A stretch of 45,209 nucleotides of DNA from Methanobacterium sp. PtaU1.Bin097 (GCA_002067325.1 MVQY01000165.1:1-45209), one strand, 5' to 3'. Positions 7,608 to 15,531 are shown, numbered from the stretch's first letter. Made by a program: numbers and translations. The notes: generated from the sequence alone by a model not told the origin.

Positions 7608-9902
7608 ATGAAGCATGTCGAATTTTTTGAGGAATTGAACCGAGAAGATGTGGCAATTGCCGGTGGAAAAGGAGCTAATTTAGGTGAACTCACCCAGGCT
7701 GGTATACCCGTACCCCCTGGATTCGTGATAACATCCAGAACCTACGACCAGTTTATAAATGAAACAGGAATCTTCGATGAGATAATGGACATCCTTGATG
7801 CTACAGACGTTAACAATAACCAGGAACTTCAGCAGGCCGCCAAAGATATTAAAAAGATTATCAACGAAACCGAAATTCCAGACGAGATAAAAATCGTTAT
7901 AATAGAAGCTTACAATGCTTTATGTCGCAAGATCGGCAAGGAAAACGCTTTTGTGGCGGTAAGATCATCAGCCACAGCAGAGGATCTGCCGGAAGCATCC
8001 TTCGCCGGGCAGCAGGACACCTACCTCAACGTTAAAGGCGAAGCCGATCTCCTGAAATATGTCCGCAAATGCTGGGCATCACTCTTCGGAGCCCGGGCCA
8101 TATTCTACCGGGAAGAAAACAACTTCGACCACTCTAAGGTTTACATCGCAGTGGTGGTCCAGGAGATGGTGGAAGCAGAAAAGGCAGGTGTGATGTTCAC
8201 GGTACACCCCTCCACTGGTGAGGAGAAAATACTCATCGAAGCTGCCTGGGGCCTGGGGGAGGCAGTAGTCTCTGGAACAGTAACTCCAGACACCATATGG
8301 GTGGATAAAGCAAACGGAGAAATACTGGACTACCAGGTAAGCGAGAAGAACATCATGTTCCAGAAGGACCCGGAAGCAGGCCGGACAGTGAAGATACCCG
8401 TTCCAGACGACCTTAAAAGGAAGAAGGTCCTGGATGATGAGGAAATAGCCCAACTTACGGAGTTAGGTATAAGGATCCAGGAACACTACGACTTCCCCCA
8501 GGACACGGAATGGGCCATAGAATCTGGTAAAGTGTTCATGTTACAATCAAGACCAGTAACCACACTGGGCAAGATAGCCGGAGAAGAAGAAGGCGGTGAA
8601 GAAGCTGAAAGAGTAATTATCACCAAGGGACTGGGGGCAAGCCCAGGACTGGCATCAGGAAAAGTAAAGATAATCAAAGACACCGATGAACTGGACAAAA
8701 TCCAGAAAGGAGATATACTCGTAACAGTGATGACCACCCCGGACATGGTCCCGGCCATGAAAAGGGCCAATGGAATAATAACCGATGAAGGTGGAGTAAC
8801 CTGCCATGCAGCCATAGTATCCAGGGAACTGGGAATACCCTGTGTGGTGGGAACCGGAGACGCCACCAAAATCCTCAAAGAAAACTCAGTGGTCACCCTG
8901 GACGGTAACAAGGGACTGATATACGAAGGTAAAATCATAGAAGAAGCCCCTATAAAAGAAGTGGAAACAGCAGGACCTACCATTGTCCAACAGTCAATCT
9001 TAACTGTAACCGAAGTGAAAGTAAACGTGAGCATGCCCGAGGCAGCTAAAAAAGCATCAGAGACAGGAGCTGATGGAGTAGGACTCCTCCGGACAGAACA
9101 CATGATGCTCACCACTGGCGTACACCCTAAGAAATTCATAGTGGAAGGTAACGAGGACGAACTCATCAAGGTCCTGGTGGAGAACATCTTGAAAGTGGCC
9201 GATGCATTCTACCCCAAATCAGTATGGTACAGAACCCTGGATGCACCAACCGATGAATTCAAATCCCTCAAAGGTGGTGAAGGCGAACCATACGAACACA
9301 ACCCCATGCTGGGATGGAGGGGTATAAGGAGGGAACTGGACGAACCAGAAATCCTCAAAGCAGAGTTCAAGGCCATAAAGAAGCTGCATGAACAGGGATA
9401 CACCAACATAGGGATCATGCTCCCATTGGTGCAGCACCCCGACGAACTCAAGAAGGCCAAGGAAATAGCCCGGGAAGTCGGTTTAAAGCCCCAGAAAAAC
9501 ATAGAATTCGGTGTGATGGTGGAGACACCCGCCGCAGCCATGATCATAGAGGACTTCATAGCCGAAGGACTGGACTTCGTAAGCTTCGGAACCAACGATT
9601 TAACCCAGTACACACTGGCCATCGATCGAAACAACGAAAACGTAGCCGGCCTCTACACAGAAAAACACCCCGCAGTATTAAAACTCATCGAAAGGGTTAT
9701 CAACGAGTGCAACAAGGCTGGGGTTAAAACCAGTATCTGCGGACAGGCAGGAAGCATGCCCTCCGTGGTAGAGAAACTGGTGGAACTGGGAATCACCTCA
9801 GTATCCGCCAATACCGATGCCGTGGCAACCGTAAGGGAAGTAGTGGCCCGTGTGGAGAAGAAACTGCTCCTAAAAGCCGCTCGGAAGATAATACAGGAAT
9901 AA
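7608..9902 (+). CDS. ppsA: Phosphoenolpyruvate synthase (pyruvate, water dikinase)
   Basis: Converts pyruvate and ATP to phosphoenolpyruvate, AMP and phosphate, the entry to gluconeogenesis in methanogens that fix CO2 to acetyl-CoA and pyruvate. Three domains are in the usual order: N-terminal ATP-grasp (GGKGANLGELTQAGIPVPPG at 19-38, VRSSATAEDLPEASFAGQQDTYLN near 123-147, and a QSRPVTT end near 316), the swivelling phosphohistidine domain (GGVTCHAAIVSRELGIPCVVG near 398-418, His about 403) and the C-terminal TIM barrel (LLRTEHM, FGTNDLTQYTL, and SICGQAGSMP with the catalytic cysteine near 712). At 764 residues it is complete, whereas in some relatives it is split into two genes. The ATG is preceded by an A-rich stretch with only a weak site (GAGTTG). 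T-rich sequence follows the stop. Confidence 0.96.
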   Translation: MKHVEFFEELNREDVAIAGGKGANLGELTQAGIPVPPGFVITSRTYDQFINETGIFDEIMDILDATDVNNNQELQQAAKDIKKIINETEIPDEIKIVIIEAYNALCRKIGKENAFVAVRSSATAEDLPEASFAGQQDTYLNVKGEADLLKYVRKCWASLFGARAIFYREENNFDHSKVYIAVVVQEMVEAEKAGVMFTVHPSTGEEKILIEAAWGLGEAVVSGTVTPDTIWVDKANGEILDYQVSEKNIMFQKDPEAGRTVKIPVPDDLKRKKVLDDEEIAQLTELGIRIQEHYDFPQDTEWAIESGKVFMLQSRPVTTLGKIAGEEEGGEEAERVIITKGLGASPGLASGKVKIIKDTDELDKIQKGDILVTVMTTPDMVPAMKRANGIITDEGGVTCHAAIVSRELGIPCVVGTGDATKILKENSVVTLDGNKGLIYEGKIIEEAPIKEVETAGPTIVQQSILTVTEVKVNVSMPEAAKKASETGADGVGLLRTEHMMLTTGVHPKKFIVEGNEDELIKVLVENILKVADAFYPKSVWYRTLDAPTDEFKSLKGGEGEPYEHNPMLGWRGIRRELDEPEILKAEFKAIKKLHEQGYTNIGIMLPLVQHPDELKKAKEIAREVGLKPQKNIEFGVMVETPAAAMIIEDFIAEGLDFVSFGTNDLTQYTLAIDRNNENVAGLYTEKHPAVLKLIERVINECNKAGVKTSICGQAGSMPSVVEKLVELGITSVSANTDAVATVREVVARVEKKLLLKAARKIIQE

Positions 9903-9918
9903 AATGGGATAACAAATT

Positions 9919-9953
9919 AATTTTTTTTAATTTTTTTACATTCTTTTTATCTA
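9919..9953 (+). terminator. T-rich intrinsic-type terminator after ppsA
   Basis: Two runs of seven to eight T residues separated by AA, starting about 20 nt past the ppsA stop codon. Archaeal RNA polymerase ends at such U-rich tracts without a stable hairpin. The mfnA gene, whose start is 86 bp after the ppsA stop, therefore probably has its own promoter. Confidence 0.45.
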
Positions 9954-9988
9954 CAAGCTAAAACATCTACTTTTTAAAGGCATACAAC

Positions 9989-11137
9989 ATGGAAGAGAAA
10001 GGAATTACCAAGGACAGAGTATTCGAATTACTCAGAAACTACAAAAAACGAGATATGACCCATAGATCAGGCAGGATCCTGGGATCCATGTGCACCTGCC
10101 CCCATGAAGTGGGGCTCAAGGCCTACCACATGTTTCTGGAATCCAACCTGGGAGACCCCGGACTTTTCCAGGGTACCAAGACCATGGAAAACGAAGTCAT
10201 AGCCACACTCGGCCAATTACTGGGGAAAAACAATGTCTATGGCCATGTAATCACGGGTGGAACCGAAGCCAATATAATGGCCATGAGAGCCGCCCGGAAC
10301 ATGCGCAGAATAAAAGATCCAGAGATAATAGTCCCCAAATCAGCGCACTTCTCCTTCAAAAAAGCAGCAGATATACTGTGCCTCAAGATGAGGGAAGCCC
10401 AGCTTGATAGCCAATATCGTGTGGATATCAACTCGGTAAAAGAGCTGATCTCGGATAAAACCGTAGCTGTAGTTGGTATAGCCGGGACCACAGAGTTAGG
10501 GAAGATAGACCCCATAGAAGAGCTCTCAGACATCTGCTTGGAGAGGGAAATATTCCTCCATGTGGACGCGGCATTCGGCGGATTTTCAATCCCCTTCTTA
10601 AACCAGGTAGGTTATGATCTTCCTAAATTTGATTTCTCCCTCCCGGGAGTTTGTTCGGTAACCATAGATCCCCATAAGATGGGACTGGCACCCATACCCA
10701 CCGGGGGAATCCTCTTCCGGGATAAAAGCTACCTGGACGTCATGAGCGTGGAAACCCCCTACTTAACTGAAGAGAACCAATCCACCATAGTAGGCACCCG
10801 TACCGGAGCATCCACCGCAGCAACCTGGGCTTTACTTAAACACCTGGGCTCTGAAGGATACCAGAAGATAGCAAGCAGATGTATGGAGCTAACCAAACTC
10901 CTCGCCCAGGGAATAAAAGACACAGGTTTCCAACTGATCACAGAACCCCAATTAAATATCGTGGCATTCACTGGGGAAGGAATAGCCCCCTGCGACATAG
11001 CAAAACTCCTGGATGAGAAAGGATGGGCCGTATCCATAGCTTCCCATCCCAAGTCTGTGAGGATCATAGTAATGCCCCACGTGAAAGAGGAACATATCAG
11101 GGCCTTTTTAGAGGATCTTAAGGATATCCGGTATTGA
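9989..11137 (+). CDS. mfnA: L-tyrosine / L-aspartate decarboxylase MfnA
   Basis: A 382-residue PLP enzyme of the group II decarboxylase family. In methanogens it makes tyramine for methanofuran, and related archaeal enzymes make beta-alanine from aspartate for coenzyme A. Visible parts: GRILGSMCTCPH near residue 30, GTKTMENEVIATLGQLLG, the HVITGGTEANIMAMRAARN cofactor phosphate region, HVDAAFGGF near 190 with the aspartate that pairs with the PLP nitrogen, and TIDPHKMGLAPIPTGG near 226-241 carrying the Schiff-base lysine. The length is that of archaeal MfnA. It probably has its own promoter after the ppsA terminator. Substrate preference between tyrosine and aspartate cannot be read from the sequence. 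Confidence 0.92.
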   Translation: MEEKGITKDRVFELLRNYKKRDMTHRSGRILGSMCTCPHEVGLKAYHMFLESNLGDPGLFQGTKTMENEVIATLGQLLGKNNVYGHVITGGTEANIMAMRAARNMRRIKDPEIIVPKSAHFSFKKAADILCLKMREAQLDSQYRVDINSVKELISDKTVAVVGIAGTTELGKIDPIEELSDICLEREIFLHVDAAFGGFSIPFLNQVGYDLPKFDFSLPGVCSVTIDPHKMGLAPIPTGGILFRDKSYLDVMSVETPYLTEENQSTIVGTRTGASTAATWALLKHLGSEGYQKIASRCMELTKLLAQGIKDTGFQLITEPQLNIVAFTGEGIAPCDIAKLLDEKGWAVSIASHPKSVRIIVMPHVKEEHIRAFLEDLKDIRY

Positions 11138-11144
11138 AAACTCG

Positions 11145-11223
11145 GATTAATAAAAAGATACAAAATCAATGCTTAATAAGGGATCCAACTTAATAAAAAG
11201 ATCCAGGCCCTTAATAAGGATAA
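11145..11223. repeat. Four-copy degenerate TTAATAA-GAT repeat upstream of the fumarase gene
   Basis: The 87 bp gap between mfnA and the hydro-lyase gene contains four copies of TTAATAA followed by a purine-rich GAT element: ATTAATAAAAAGAT, CTTAATAAGGGATCC, CTTAATAAAAAGATCC and CTTAATAAGGAT. The last copy supplies the AAGGAT ribosome binding site. Whether the others have a role is unknown. Confidence 0.5.
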
Positions 11224-11224
11224 A

Positions 11225-11716
11225 ATGATAAAAAAGATTCAACTACCCCTGGAAGAACCAGTTAACCTTCAGGTAGGAGATAAAATCCAGTTGTACGGTA
11301 AATTATTCACTGGAAGAGACGCGGCACTACCCAGGCTGGTGGAACTTATAAAGGAGGGTAAAAATCCACTGGAACTTGCAGGCTCGGCCTTCATGCACAC
11401 CGCAGTCAGTGAAGCCGGAATATCCCCCACTACCAGCAACAAGGTTGAAATAGAAGGTAGCATGGAATATCTATCTAAATCTGGAGTTAAAATGCATATA
11501 GGTAAGGGATCATTGGATCAAGAGACAGTTGACGCTCTTTCGAGGTTTGGTTCAGTTTTCGTGGTCACCCCACCAGCTGCAGCTCTCCTTTCAAGCAGGG
11601 TGATCTCAAAAAAAGTGGTTGCCTTCCCTGAAGAGGGTATGGAGGCCATTCACCAGTTGGAAGTAGATGGAATCCCGGCAATTGTGGCCGCCGCCAGGAG
11701 TAAAACTATTAATTAA
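11225..11716 (+). CDS. Fumarate hydratase class I, beta (C-terminal) subunit
   Basis: A 163-residue protein matching the C-terminal swivelling domain of iron-sulfur hydro-lyases (fumarase / L(+)-tartrate dehydratase beta). KIQLYGKLFTGRDAALPRL near the N-terminus is the family phrase, with the TGRDAAH-like catalytic segment; PTTSNKVEIEGSMEYLSKSGVKMHIGKG and VFVVTPPAAALLSSRVI follow. It works together with a separate alpha subunit that carries the 4Fe-4S cluster, encoded elsewhere. In methanogens the pair hydrates fumarate to malate in the incomplete reductive tricarboxylic acid route. AAGGAT lies 3 nt before the ATG. Tartrate dehydratase cannot be excluded by sequence, but fumarase is the expected role here. 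Confidence 0.88.
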   Translation: MIKKIQLPLEEPVNLQVGDKIQLYGKLFTGRDAALPRLVELIKEGKNPLELAGSAFMHTAVSEAGISPTTSNKVEIEGSMEYLSKSGVKMHIGKGSLDQETVDALSRFGSVFVVTPPAAALLSSRVISKKVVAFPEEGMEAIHQLEVDGIPAIVAAARSKTIN

Positions 11717-11771
11717 CTTTTCATATTATTTGGAGGTTTATATGGGGTGGTGCTTGAATATCAGGTACTTT

Positions 11772-12338
11772 TTAAATAGATCGGGAAATATCATCTATTT
11801 TTTTTAAGTATATCTTGTTAAGACTACCTATTTTAACTTTGCTTAATTTATATGTATTGCCTGTGATATCTTCAATCCCAGCTCGGCTAGCAAGGGAAAT
11901 GGGCTGGAGATATTTATATATCAGATCTTCTAACATGAAATCTTCATTTTTTTCTGTTATACATGGACAATCAACACAAATTTTTATATTCTGTTCATAA
12001 ATTCTGTAATCTAAATTTTGGATATATGGTGATTCATTGTTGAAATAGTTTAAAACATGATTTAAAATCTCTTGATTTGATTTGAATTCTAAATTCCTGA
12101 CTGAATTTTCTTTCAAGTTATTCCACATTGTTTTGCCTGCAAAATGGGATAATTTACTTATTCCCTCTTTTAATAGCGTGTTTTCATTGTATATCATCCA
12201 TATCCTTATGGCATCTACCATTGCTTTACTGTACCATCCTTTTTCAAATTTGAATTTTTTAGAGGCCAATCCCCTGAATTCTAGATCCAGATCGTAAGGT
12301 AAGGATACTGTCACTCGTTTATTGGATTTTTGGGCCAT
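11772..12338 (-). CDS. Ribbon-helix-helix-like DNA-binding protein with unknown C-terminal domain
   Basis: A 188-residue protein that I do not recognise as a whole. Residues 5-45 look like a ribbon-helix-helix DNA-binding unit: a basic strand (KRVTVSLP), a helix with DLEFRGLASKKF, a turn, and a second helix (YSKAMVDAIRIWM). The rest is helical, then carries KICVDCPC near residue 120, a C-x2-C-x-C cluster that might bind metal or sense redox state, and a basic C-terminus. Start: ATG 12338 has GTGAT 4 nt upstream; an in-frame GTG at 12347 with AAAGGAG 4 nt upstream is also possible. It diverges from the roadblock-GTPase operon across a 400 bp AT-rich gap, so it may regulate that operon; this is inference from position. 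The coding sequence is clearly more AT-rich than the genes to its left. Confidence 0.6.
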   Translation of the reverse strand: MAQKSNKRVTVSLPYDLDLEFRGLASKKFKFEKGWYSKAMVDAIRIWMIYNENTLLKEGISKLSHFAGKTMWNNLKENSVRNLEFKSNQEILNHVLNYFNNESPYIQNLDYRIYEQNIKICVDCPCITEKNEDFMLEDLIYKYLQPISLASRAGIEDITGNTYKLSKVKIGSLNKIYLKKIDDISRSI

Positions 12339-12347
12339 TATAATCAC

Positions 12348-12746
12348 TTTACTCCTTTAAAAATGAAATAATTCTTATAATTAAAGATTAAAAGCTAGTG
12401 ATACTTTGGATTGAGTTTAAAAATTTTTCTATATTCTTTTTTTGTGTTTAGTGTATATTAGCAGTTTATATTCTAATAGAATAGTATTCTATAGATATTA
12501 AGGCTTCAAAAGGAATGTATCTGATAATAATTTAATCATTTTTTTGTTTATTTATATTATTAATGCAAATGCACACAAACATAAATAAATTATTACACTG
12601 TTCTGCATTTAAGATAAATATTTCTTATTCTTAATTCAAACCAGATTTAAGAACATGGAATTTAATAAATCCATCTTCTTGTACTGTAAATCAAAAATTA
12701 AAAACAATAAGCGGGAAAAAATTAGAAAGAGATTGGAGGACTTAAT
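12348..12746. promoter_or_regulatory. AT-rich divergent intergenic region with a perfect palindrome
   Basis: This 399 bp gap separates the ribbon-helix-helix gene from the roadblock operon. ATAGAATA (12476-12483) and TATTCTAT (12485-12492) form a perfect inverted repeat around one central G, a good shape for an operator bound by a dimeric regulator. TATA-like sequences occur on both sides, for example TTTATATTATT around 12549-12559 for the operon. I see no RNA gene or open frame of note in it. Confidence 0.45.
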
Positions 12747-13121
12747 ATGGGAATTAAAGAAGATGTTGGAGACATTTTAAATGAACTTTTGGAGAGAGCT
12801 CCTGGAGATATTAGTGGGGTTGCAGTGCTACGGCCAGATGGTCTAATGATTTCTTCTGTAATGCCTAAAGAGACTGATGATAAGAGATTAGCAGCTATGG
12901 CGGCAGCTATGGTTGGTACCTCTCAAAGAACATGTGATGAGCTTGAAAGAGGGGATTTAAATCAGGTGGTTATTGATGGGGCTACAGGAAAAGCTATATT
13001 GTCTTATGCTGGTGAAAAAGCTATATTAGCGGCTCTTTCTCCAGGAAACGTGAATCTTGGTCTGGCATTACTGGAACTGGAAAGGACAGCATATATGGTG
13101 AAGGAAGCAATGGCTAAATAG
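12747..13121 (+). CDS. Roadblock/LC7 domain protein 1 (MglB-like)
   Basis: A 124-residue single-domain roadblock protein. The pattern is the usual one: an N-terminal helix (VGDILNELLERAPGDI), a strand GVAVLRPDGLMISSVMP, a long helix RLAAMAAAMVGTSQRTCDELERG, paired strands NQVVIDGATGKAILSYAG and KAILAALSPGNVNLGLALLELERTA, and a C-terminal helix. Roadblock dimers are platforms and GTPase-activating partners for small Ras-like GTPases such as MglA. It is first in a six-gene operon that also contains a GTPase and two other roadblock proteins. A GGAGG site lies 8 nt before the ATG. The second gene starts 23 nt after its stop. What signal it responds to is unknown. Confidence 0.88.
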   Translation: MGIKEDVGDILNELLERAPGDISGVAVLRPDGLMISSVMPKETDDKRLAAMAAAMVGTSQRTCDELERGDLNQVVIDGATGKAILSYAGEKAILAALSPGNVNLGLALLELERTAYMVKEAMAK

Positions 13122-13144
13122 CCCTGAATTAAGGAGTTTATAAA

Positions 13145-13657
13145 ATGGCAGAAACAGATATGGAGAATAATGCAGTGGTAACACTGCTCCAAGAACATTC
13201 GGATCCTATGACCGTTGTATTTGCAGCAGCATTAATGGGATTTACTAAAGGCCTCTGGAAAGTGTCTGGAGAAGGTTCAGGAGGAGTTACTAGAGCTTTC
13301 GGAGAAGATTTATGGTATCTGGTTAAAGTAGGGGCAGACATGCTTGGAGAGAATAGGGATACGAGCAGTCCACAGAAAGCGGCGGAATTTTGTGAGAATT
13401 ATCTGGTTAATCGTTTTAATGTGGCGGACAGCATAGATTTTAATGTAAATGATGATAATGTGGAAATGACAGTTAAAAATTGCAAAGTTCATAATTACAC
13501 CGACTATTTGGAGGAAAATGACGTTCCTCGTTCTGTTGGATGTCCATTAGCTTTACTAAGCATGGCTATGATGGAAGAAGTTACAGGAGAGCCTTTTGTC
13601 ATTGACAGTATAGAATCTAAGGATGCAAACAGTCAAATAGTCCTTAAGAAGTTTTGA
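13145..13657 (+). CDS. Uncharacterised protein, twin family member 1 of the roadblock-GTPase operon
   Basis: A 170-residue cytoplasmic protein that I cannot assign with certainty. It has a helical N-terminal half with VSGEGSGGVTRAFGEDLW near residues 43-60 and a C-terminal half with NCKVHNYTDYLEENDVPRS and GCPLALLSMAMMEEVTG. The alpha/beta pattern with conserved cysteines and a closing strand recalls the V4R/4VR and methanogen output domain folds, which bind small hydrophobic ligands or sense redox state, but the match is weak. It is about half identical to the next gene. AAGGAG lies 8 nt before the ATG. Placed between a roadblock gene and a GTPase gene, it may be a sensor or effector of that switch. 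Confidence 0.7.
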   Translation: MAETDMENNAVVTLLQEHSDPMTVVFAAALMGFTKGLWKVSGEGSGGVTRAFGEDLWYLVKVGADMLGENRDTSSPQKAAEFCENYLVNRFNVADSIDFNVNDDNVEMTVKNCKVHNYTDYLEENDVPRSVGCPLALLSMAMMEEVTGEPFVIDSIESKDANSQIVLKKF

Positions 13658-13737
13658 TCTGGATAAATGAACAATACTGGATTACTAATTTTTAAATCTC
13701 AATTAAATAGATGAGTTATGTTTAGGGAGGGAATTTA

Positions 13738-14223
13738 ATGACAGAGAATAAAAAAAATCCGCTTGAAAATCCATTATACACTTTAATTATTGGAGTACTC
13801 AAGGGATTTACCACCAGCATGTGGAGGGTATCTGGTGAAGGATCTGGGGGAGTTTCCAGGGCGTTTGGAGAGGATCTATGGAATTTAATGAACATGAGAG
13901 CTGGTCTTATTGGAGAAGAAATAGATAAAACCAGTCCACAAACAGCCATGAAAAGTTTTGAAAAATTTCTCACCGAAGTCTACCAATCTGCAGATGGCAT
14001 AAATTACACTGTTGGAGATGAAATGGTTGATATGGATGTTTGTAATTGTAAAATACATGATTACACTGATTATTTGGAGGAAAACGACGTTCCTCGTTCT
14101 GCAGGATGTCCATATGCTTTAGCAGCCATTGCCATGATGGAAGATGTGCTTGGGAATCCATATATAATTGATGATATAAAACGAGAAGATTTAAACTGCA
14201 AAATATCTCTAAAAGGTTTTTAA
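13738..14223 (+). CDS. Uncharacterised protein, twin family member 2 of the roadblock-GTPase operon
   Basis: A 161-residue paralogue of the preceding gene. Shared blocks include VSGEGSGGVSRAFGEDLW near residues 35-52, a TSPQ turn, NCKIHDYTDYLEENDVPRS near 101-119, and a GCPYAL motif followed by a helix with MMEDVLGNP. The first third differs more than the rest. Two cysteines (in NCK and GCP) and a histidine are kept in both copies and could bind a metal or ligand. A GGGAGG site lies 7 nt before the ATG. An 80 bp gap separates it from its twin, the largest in the operon. Tandem duplication followed by divergence is the simplest history; a heterodimer is one possible reason to keep both. Confidence 0.7.
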   Translation: MTENKKNPLENPLYTLIIGVLKGFTTSMWRVSGEGSGGVSRAFGEDLWNLMNMRAGLIGEEIDKTSPQTAMKSFEKFLTEVYQSADGINYTVGDEMVDMDVCNCKIHDYTDYLEENDVPRSAGCPYALAAIAMMEDVLGNPYIIDDIKREDLNCKISLKGF

Positions 14224-14268
14224 AGCCAAGAACACTTTGATTTGTCTATTAAGAGGTGCTGGATAATA

Positions 14269-14766
14269 ATGTCAGAGGACATGCTTAAGGTGGTGGTTTT
14301 TGGTGCTCTAAATGCCGGGAAGACAACGTTCGTTGAGAAATTAAGCGGTCAGAAACTGTTTCTTAAGGGTGAATATGAGAATATCACCACCAGTTTTGAT
14401 TTTGTCCAGATGGAACAGGGAAACTTTTTAATTCATTTATTTGCAAGTCCGGGTCATAGAAGATTTTCTTTTATGTGGGACACACTGGCAACAGGGATGG
14501 ATGGTGCTATACTGTTAATTGATTCTACTGTAGGAATAACACCTGTGGATCATGAACTTATTAAGTTTATTCTTAATTATGATGTACCATATGTGATTGC
14601 CGTGAATAAAAATGATATATGTAGCCTTGAACCCACGAATGTTAGAAAAGAACTGGATATTTCTGATGAAATCCCTGTAATTAACACATCAGCAATAATA
14701 AATCAGAATCTTGTAAATGTTCTGGATAGTTTGATACAGACCATCGCAGAAAAAAATATAGTTTAA
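14269..14766 (+). CDS. Small Ras-like GTPase, COG2229 / MglA type
   Basis: A 165-residue single-domain GTPase. GALNAGKTT near residues 10-18 is the P-loop; FASPGHRRFSFMW near 58-70 stands where G3 is found and has serine in place of the usual aspartate, as COG2229 and MglA proteins also do with threonine (TPGQ). DGAILLIDST and IAVNKND near 112-118 (G4, NKxD) complete the nucleotide site, and NTSAI near 140 is the G5 region. Such GTPases pair with roadblock proteins in bacterial MglA/MglB polarity systems and in Streptomyces conservons (CvnB/CvnD). The start is ATG 14269, with GAGGTG 11 nt upstream; the frame is open to 14242 but that longer start lacks a site. The next gene, a roadblock protein, begins 17 nt after the stop. 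Confidence 0.85.
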   Translation: MSEDMLKVVVFGALNAGKTTFVEKLSGQKLFLKGEYENITTSFDFVQMEQGNFLIHLFASPGHRRFSFMWDTLATGMDGAILLIDSTVGITPVDHELIKFILNYDVPYVIAVNKNDICSLEPTNVRKELDISDEIPVINTSAIINQNLVNVLDSLIQTIAEKNIV

Positions 14767-14783
14767 AAATACAAGGGAGACGG

Positions 14784-15149
14784 ATGAAAACTAATACATC
14801 TTTTAAAGAGGCTCTTACATCTATAAATAGAATAAATGGTGTTAAAGATTCGATTGTAGCTGGATTAGATGGAATTCCTGTTGGTAAAATCGATAAAAAT
14901 ACTTCTATTTTAAGTGCAAGTACAGTTGCAGCGCTTGGAGCCGTTAGAGAAATGACGAGAAGTATTAATTATGGAAATTTGGAGCAGCTAATGATTGAAA
15001 CCGATTTTGGAAAAATCATTATAGAAGAATTTGGAAAGGAGCATGTTGTAATAGTATTAACAGAAAATAATGCTAATATTGGTATGATCAGAGTGATACT
15101 TAAAAAGGCAGTGAAAGAATTCATGGTTAAGTTAGTTAACATACAGTGA
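14784..15149 (+). CDS. Roadblock/LC7 domain protein 2
   Basis: A 121-residue roadblock protein. It shows the family pattern in shortened form: helix (FKEALTSINRINGV), strand DSIVAGLDGIPVGKI, a helix with ASTVAALGAVREMTRSI, strands LEQLMIETDFGKIIIEEFG and HVVIVLTENNANIGMIRVILKKA, and a final helix. It differs strongly from roadblock 1 in sequence, so the two are old paralogues and not a recent copy. GGGAGAC precedes the ATG by 2 nt. Only 4 nt separate its stop from the next gene, a third roadblock protein; the two may form a heterodimer on the GTPase. Confidence 0.84.
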   Translation: MKTNTSFKEALTSINRINGVKDSIVAGLDGIPVGKIDKNTSILSASTVAALGAVREMTRSINYGNLEQLMIETDFGKIIIEEFGKEHVVIVLTENNANIGMIRVILKKAVKEFMVKLVNIQ

Positions 15150-15153
15150 TACG

Positions 15154-15531
15154 ATGAAACCAATCTCTGAACAGATAACAGAAACTCTTGAAGAGATGCA
15201 TAAACATACGGATATCATAGAATCATATGTTATCAGAAAAGACGGCTTAATACTAACTTCAAGTAATCCGATCATGAAAAACCATAGAATAGCTGCTATG
15301 TCTGCATCATTAATAGAAATTGGTAAAAAAACCCTTAAAGATATTGGTAATGATGATCTAAAACGTCTTTTAATAACTGGAGACAAGATACAGATAATAA
15401 TTATGGGGTCATCACAAGTAGCGCTTGTATGTTCATTAGATTCAGAAGCAAATATAGGCATGGTTTTTTTAAGGATGAAAAGGGCATTAAAAAGGATATA
15501 TATAATACTCAAAGAAGCTTATCTTGACTAA
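15154..15531 (+). CDS. Roadblock/LC7 domain protein 3
   Basis: A 125-residue roadblock protein closing the six-gene operon. Visible elements: helix SEQITETLEEMHKHTDI, strand SYVIRKDGLILTSS, helix HRIAAMSASLIEIGKKTLKDIG, strands KRLLITGDKIQIIIMGSSQ and ALVCSLDSEANIGMVFLRMKRA, and a C-terminal helix. A TGAT element 3 nt before the ATG, within the end of roadblock 2, is its only ribosome binding signal, which points to translational coupling. A hairpin terminator follows the stop codon. With three different roadblock proteins per single GTPase the operon has more partners than the bacterial MglA/MglB pair. Confidence 0.84.
   Translation: MKPISEQITETLEEMHKHTDIIESYVIRKDGLILTSSNPIMKNHRIAAMSASLIEIGKKTLKDIGNDDLKRLLITGDKIQIIIMGSSQVALVCSLDSEANIGMVFLRMKRALKRIYIILKEAYLD

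Noticed and set aside
8486..9187. A 233-residue minus-strand frame inside ppsA
   Set aside because: It lies fully antisense to clear phosphoenolpyruvate synthase motifs and is Ser/Thr-rich without a domain, as antisense shadows of GC-richer genes often are.
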